Assembly: GCA_022478985.1 (NCBI GenBank)
Contig: JAKSZP010000011.1
Location: 124,001 to 188,000 of the forward strand
Direction of reading: 5' to 3'
DNA length: 64,000 nucleotides
Source of the DNA: Massospora cicadina
Taxonomy: Eukaryota; Entomophthoromycota; Entomophthoromycetes; Entomophthorales; Entomophthoraceae
Shown here: one piece after another, positions 59,958 through 64,000 of the stretch
Position numbering within the stretch: the stretch's first letter is position 1
Layout of the letters: every line of letters begins with the position of its first letter
Made by a program: the position numbers and the translations under genes
Notes under the pieces: model-generated
Told to the model about the DNA's origin: nothing
Seen by the model: the letters and a program-made list of their open reading frames with translations, nothing else
Database searches by the model: none

Positions 59958-60985
59958 GTCCAATCCTCAGCCTGATAGGCTGGAGAGTTAACTAATGTCT
60001 GAGACTGGTTGGATATTGGAGGAAAGATTTCAGGGGCGATGGACCAACATCTTAACAGTTGGAGGAGGCACGGGAAGTAAGGTACTCAAGGTATAACAGG
60101 CATGGTATTAGCATCAGAATTAGCAATTTAACAATTTGCATCATTATGCCAACATGATTTTTTTGACTGATACAAAGTAAAACAGACATGGCAAATTTGG
60201 CATAAATTGTCAACGCGGCAAGCTGAAATGATAGAGTGAAGATGTAACATGGGACTGCAGGGTGTTTGTTTGGCAACTTTAAAGTGGGAAAGGGCAATAG
60301 TAGTAGAAGCCAAGGAGCTGCAAGGCTCTCAGCACCGCTAGGGGACAGTGAAGTGAAGTATGAGGCATAAGCCATAGGTTAAGAGCCACTACACAAGCTC
60401 CTCATACAACATCTTGGGTGAAAGTTGAGATAAGGGATAGGCAAAACTCATCATAATTACGGTGTTGGTGGGTAATCAAGTACAAGTTGTGTGGATAGGA
60501 GCATCTTTGTAAAAAACCTTTTTGGTTACTGCCACTGCGGCAGCATCCTCTTCATTTTAAAACCCTCTTAAAATTTGCACTTATAAGGTAAGAACTCAAT
60601 GAATCCAGCAGTTGCAAAATCTGCGGTGACAAGATCAAATAAAACCTTGTTGGAATATAAGATTAATTTCCTGAAGTCAACTCAGTTGAAAAATTGGATA
60701 TTAGAATTAGGGAGGGCGAGAGGATGGGGGCAAATCATATGAGCATGCGCAAGATGAAGCACTAAGTCCCTAGAGGGACATAATGACAGTTTGTACTTGT
60801 GTGAATAGTTAAATTATCTAGAACGCGTTTCTGGAGGGTGAAAATACTAAGAAGGGCTTTGCTGCTGCCCCATACTATAGCAGCAGGTCAGGGGTTTGAT
60901 TTTAATAAGGTAAATTGTTTATTGGGAGTTTAGAGTTGTTGAGTTTAGTTTTATTTTGTTTAAATTTTTAATTTTAAATTTTAAA
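59958..60985 (-). pseudogene. J2 half-LINE, leader and ORF1 N-terminal part
   Basis: Starts at 60875 with MGQQQSPS and aligns with J1 ORF1: SRDLVLHLAHAH against PKDLDAQLAHTQ, then LPNSNIQFF against LPQSNMHYS, and FRKLILYSNKVLFDLV against YGKLFLYHNQAIIKMA. A damaged knuckle CQICHVCFTLYQSKKSC lies near 60190. The leader upstream (60880-60985) resembles that of J1 and is cut by the LINE. Confidence 0.7.
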
Positions 60986-61028
60986 TTTATTGTGGGGAAG
61001 GCCGACCATGGGATGGACACTTCCAAAT
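60986..61028 (-). other. Shared 3' tail motif, LINE copy
   Basis: Minus strand: TTTGGAAGTGTCCATCCCAT, GGTCGGCC, TTCCCCACAATAAA. Matches the end of SINE-1 at about 35 of 43 positions by eye. Confidence 0.8.
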
Positions 61029-61217
61029 ATGACTCAGACGAGACAAAACTTAGTACCAGGGGAGGCACCCCAGAGAAGCGATGCTATCTCTTGTTGCCAG
61101 CGGGAACGCCACTTATGGGGAGGGGGAGGGAACGTGTGTAGGGGTCGTAGCCACTATTGAGCACGTGTGGAGGAAGGGGTCTGATTTGATGAACCAGACT
61201 GGGAACCAGGAGGAGCT

Positions 61218-63999
61218 CAGCTGTCATCGACGCGGTGGGAGATATCCAAACATCCACGCTTGAAAGTGATCCACCAAATGAGACCAGAATATGTGGACAG
61301 CTTCAGGGAGGGTGGGGATGGAGCCAGCGATGGCATCCAAGACAATCGTGTGGATAGTCCACATGACGATTGCAACCACCAGAGCACGGAGGGAGGGTGG
61401 AAGGGGGGGAGGCCATTGATGAAGCAAACATATCTCTTGATAGACTGAAGGGATGCGTTTGATCTTGGCCTAGCAGACGTTGGACTTCGCGCCATATCAC
61501 TTTAGAGGTGGGGCACTTCTCCAGGCGGTGGAACAGCGTTCCATACTGGCCACACATGACACAGGATGAGTGTAAAGCGTTAGAGCGCTCAGCTGTACGA
61601 TACACCCACCTCAGGCAGCGCCACACATGGGAGCGGACTTGAGGCTGCAACAGAGGATGGTGTGCATATTTCCAGATAGTCTTTTGGGTCTCAGTGGAAT
61701 AAGGGATGTCCATCATGTCCAAGTAGCCCACCCTGGATAGGACTTGGGGTCGAATGGGGATCACGCCATCATGGATGGGTAGCCCCTGTACCTCTTGTGT
61801 GAACTGAGGAGAGGAGCGGCCTCTTCGGGTTGTATGTCCACTAATACAAATTCTCCACTCTGCGCTTTGAATGGAGAGTAGGATTCGTTTGTAGTGGGTT
61901 TTAGTCCTGTGAGGACCTGTGGCCGATGTGTGTGATGCGAGGTATTTCATCAGGGAGTGGGGGTTTGATGGATTGTTGAGGCCCAAGGCTCAGGAGAAGT
62001 TGGAGCAGGCCGCGTGGGACCAGTGTTGGGATGGGAGTGGAGGAGCAGTGATGGCCGCGATCCAGGCGCCCAGGATCTTGGCGGCATGGGATTTGAAGTC
62101 AAGCAGGCCCATGCCACCTTGATGATGAGGGCCAAACATGACCTCTAGCCGTACTGGTGGAGGGCGGCCTGACCAAAGCCATCCTTGCAGCAAAGCATAC
62201 AGGGATTTGAAGAAGCTTGGGGAGAAGAGGATGGCGTGGGCTCCGAACCAGACTTTGGATAGGAGCATAGAGTTGGCAAGAACAACCCTGCCAGTGAGGG
62301 TAGTAGGGTGGGCTCTGAGAGAGGCGATTCGCTTCATCACGTTGTCCAGTATACGGCACTCCATTACTGCTGACGCGTATCCGCCTGCCTCCATCCACAC
62401 GCCCAGATGGCGTACCAGTCCTATGGTAGGATGTGGCACAAAGGGAAGCACCAGTGGAGCGGTGTGTGTTGAGTTAGTAAGGCGTGGATGTGTATGAGCA
62501 GATGGGCTGGGTTGGGAACTACTTGCTGGGGCCAAGCAGTTCTGAAACTGACCAAGGAGGATGATTTCGGTTTTGGAGGCGTTCAGTGCCACGTTGCTTA
62601 CCCGGGAATATTCCTGGATGAGGGCTTCAAGCGCGCGTGCATCTTTGTTATTAGACACCCCCACCACACAATCATCTGCAAATGCCATCATCTTGACTGG
62701 GGTTTGGCCTGGCACATGGACCCCAGTGAGGTGGGCATTCACATTTCGCAGTAGTGGGTCAAGGCTGAAGTTGTATAAGAGTGGGCTGAGGGGGTCCCCT
62801 TGTCGCAGGCCCCTTTGAGGGCGGACTACTTCCGTTAGGAAGCCTGGGCCGCGCACTGCCGTTGTTGCAGATTCCGTGAGCAGCATCACCCAGTTAATGA
62901 AGTGGGGGGGTAGGCGAAATTGTTGGAGGCAGGCCCTAAGGTATTCCCAGTTTACTCTATCATAGGCCTTTTGTTGGTCCAAGAATACAAGTGCCCCAGA
63001 GGCTGTGGACTGACACACATTAGCCACAGAGTGCACGTTATCCCAAATCGACCTTCTGGGGATGAAACCAAATTGTTCTGGGGAGATGGTGGCAGATGCT
63101 ACAGTCCCTAAACAGTTACCCATGATTTTGGTTAAAATTTTGGTGTCTGTGTTTGTTAGAGAAATGGGGCGCCAGTTGGCTAAGTCAAGCCTATCCCCTT
63201 TTTTGAAGAGTGTGACAGTAAAGGCCTCATGTCCTCCTGGTAGGAGGCGCATTTCCAACAGGCTTTGGTTGAGTGAGGCTAGCAGCAATGGGGATATATA
63301 TTTAAAATATTTTTTGTAGAACTCATATGGAATGCCATCTGGGCCTGGGTATTTTCAGTTTGGCGCACCGCAAATGGCTATCCATAATTTTTTTGGAGTA
63401 ATTAAATTCATTATTTTGGGGTATCGGAAAACAGTGCGGATATGAGCTCGGTTGAGAAATTCCGCCATTTTGGCCAGCTGAATTGGTTTGGCTTGGTATA
63501 ACTCAGAGTAATATCTTTGCATTTTGATTGCCACTTCAGCTGGTGTGTCCACAATAGAATTATCCGATCTTTGCACCTGTATGCAGGCCACGCTCTGGCA
63601 TGGTGCAAATTTTTTTTGAAGAAGTATGCGGTGCACTTGTCACCTTTAGTGATGCATGTGGCCCTGTATTGGACACAAACCCGATGTTTGTGTTGCCTTT
63701 CAAGTGCGTTGAGGTGGGCGGCTGCCTCCGCCCACTTCCAGCCCCATGCAGGGCTATATCCTGTGGCTGGAATGTTGGACTCCAAGTGGGCCAATTTCAC
63801 CAGTGCACGTGATATAACCACCAATGTGGCTCATGAGCATCTGGAGGAGAGATGGCGATAGTGGCGGATGGTATCTTCTTTGAAAGTTGCCCATGTGGAA
63901 ATGGGGTCCGTGAAAAATGGTGCAACAAACAATTTCGCCAAAGTTGCCTCTTCCACCCATGTGGAAAATCCTGGCGACGCGAGCTCAGGGGGGCAGATT
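61218..63999 (-). pseudogene. LINE ORF2: reverse transcriptase and zf-RVT
   Basis: Long open parts at 63411-63824, 61990-63288 (432 codons) and 61303-61986. RT blocks in order: KYPGPDGIPYEFYK (63.34 kb), NWRPISLTNTDTKI, GFIPRRSIWDN, FLDQQKAYDRVNW, RGLRQGDPLSPLLYNF, MMAFADDCVVG (active site FADD near 62.71 kb) and LNASKTEIILLG. Near the end a zf-RVT zinc-binding region has SSCVMCGQYGTLFHRLEKC. Lesions: TGA at about 63833, 63355 and 61990, a shift in an A8 run near 63613, and a shift in a G run near 61405. It does target-primed reverse transcription in relatives. No RNase H domain was seen. Confidence 0.9.
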
Positions 64000-64000
64000 T

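Larger units (their letters stand above)
60986..64000 (-). mobile_element. L1/Tx1-type LINE, 3' part, GC-rich and young
   Basis: Minus strand; runs off the right edge, so ORF1 and the endonuclease are not visible. It holds most of ORF2 and a 3' UTR of about 230 bp ending at AATAAA and an A/T-rich tail inside the leader of J2. It is clearly richer in G+C and in CpG than the rest of the window, and has few lesions, so it is the youngest element here. Confidence 0.88.

Noticed and set aside
61303..63860. Reassignment of TGA to an amino acid
   Set aside because: Gypsy elements in the same window also carry TAA and TAG stops, and TGA often sits where relatives have Arg (CGA), so deamination is the simpler account.

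Overview
The window looks like repeat-packed, AT-rich intergenic DNA from a eukaryote with a large genome, most likely a filamentous fungus. The fungal guess rests on the Ty3/gypsy pol families plus an L1/Tx1-type LINE, and it is weak because I recognise no host gene, tRNA gene or rRNA gene. Almost everything legible is a retroelement, usually broken by stops and frameshifts.

Layout. 1-1243 and 9303 to about 12.2 kb are two halves of gypsy element B (minus). B is split by complete gypsy element A (1244-9302, minus) with target duplication ACCAG. One LTR of A carries a tRNA-derived SINE (SINE-1, 2037-2328). 14824-21205 is gypsy element E (plus), whose Gag carries a collagen-like Gly-X-Y tract; E sits inside an unknown repeat family F. 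25.3-30.5 kb holds a very old gypsy pol (H2, minus) split by J1 (26852-28779), a LINE-like unit with ORF1 and a 3' tail but no ORF2. 34661-38496 is a short LTR element G with little coding capacity. A second ORF1-only unit, J2 (minus), is spread over 39986-40049, 48748-49408 and about 59958-60985, because gypsy element C (40050-48747, minus, target duplication ATGAC), gypsy element D (49409-58941, plus) and a second copy of F lie inside it. D carries an antisense gene-like region between integrase and its 3' LTR, itself hit by two SINE-2 insertions. 60986-64000 is the 3' part of a GC-rich, much younger LINE (minus; reverse transcriptase plus zf-RVT).

How the parts relate. The LINE, the two ORF1-only units and SINE-1 end in the same roughly 42-nt 3' sequence, followed by AATAAA or an A-rich tail. 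This is what is expected if one LINE reverse transcriptase mobilises all of them: an autonomous LINE, a half-LINE carrying only the RNA-binding protein, and a tRNA-derived SINE. A second SINE family (SINE-2) has one full-length copy and four 3'-end fragments only about 15-49 bp long, three of them with clear 15-bp target duplications. The gypsy elements share a TATAAATA core in their LTRs; A, B, E and G share a TGGTGCT-type primer binding site.

Decay. Many in-frame stops are TGA where the family usually has Arg, and several catalytic Asp codons have become Asn (YLDN in A, B and E). Both are transitions of the kind caused by cytosine deamination. The LINE is still rich in CpG and has only a few lesions.
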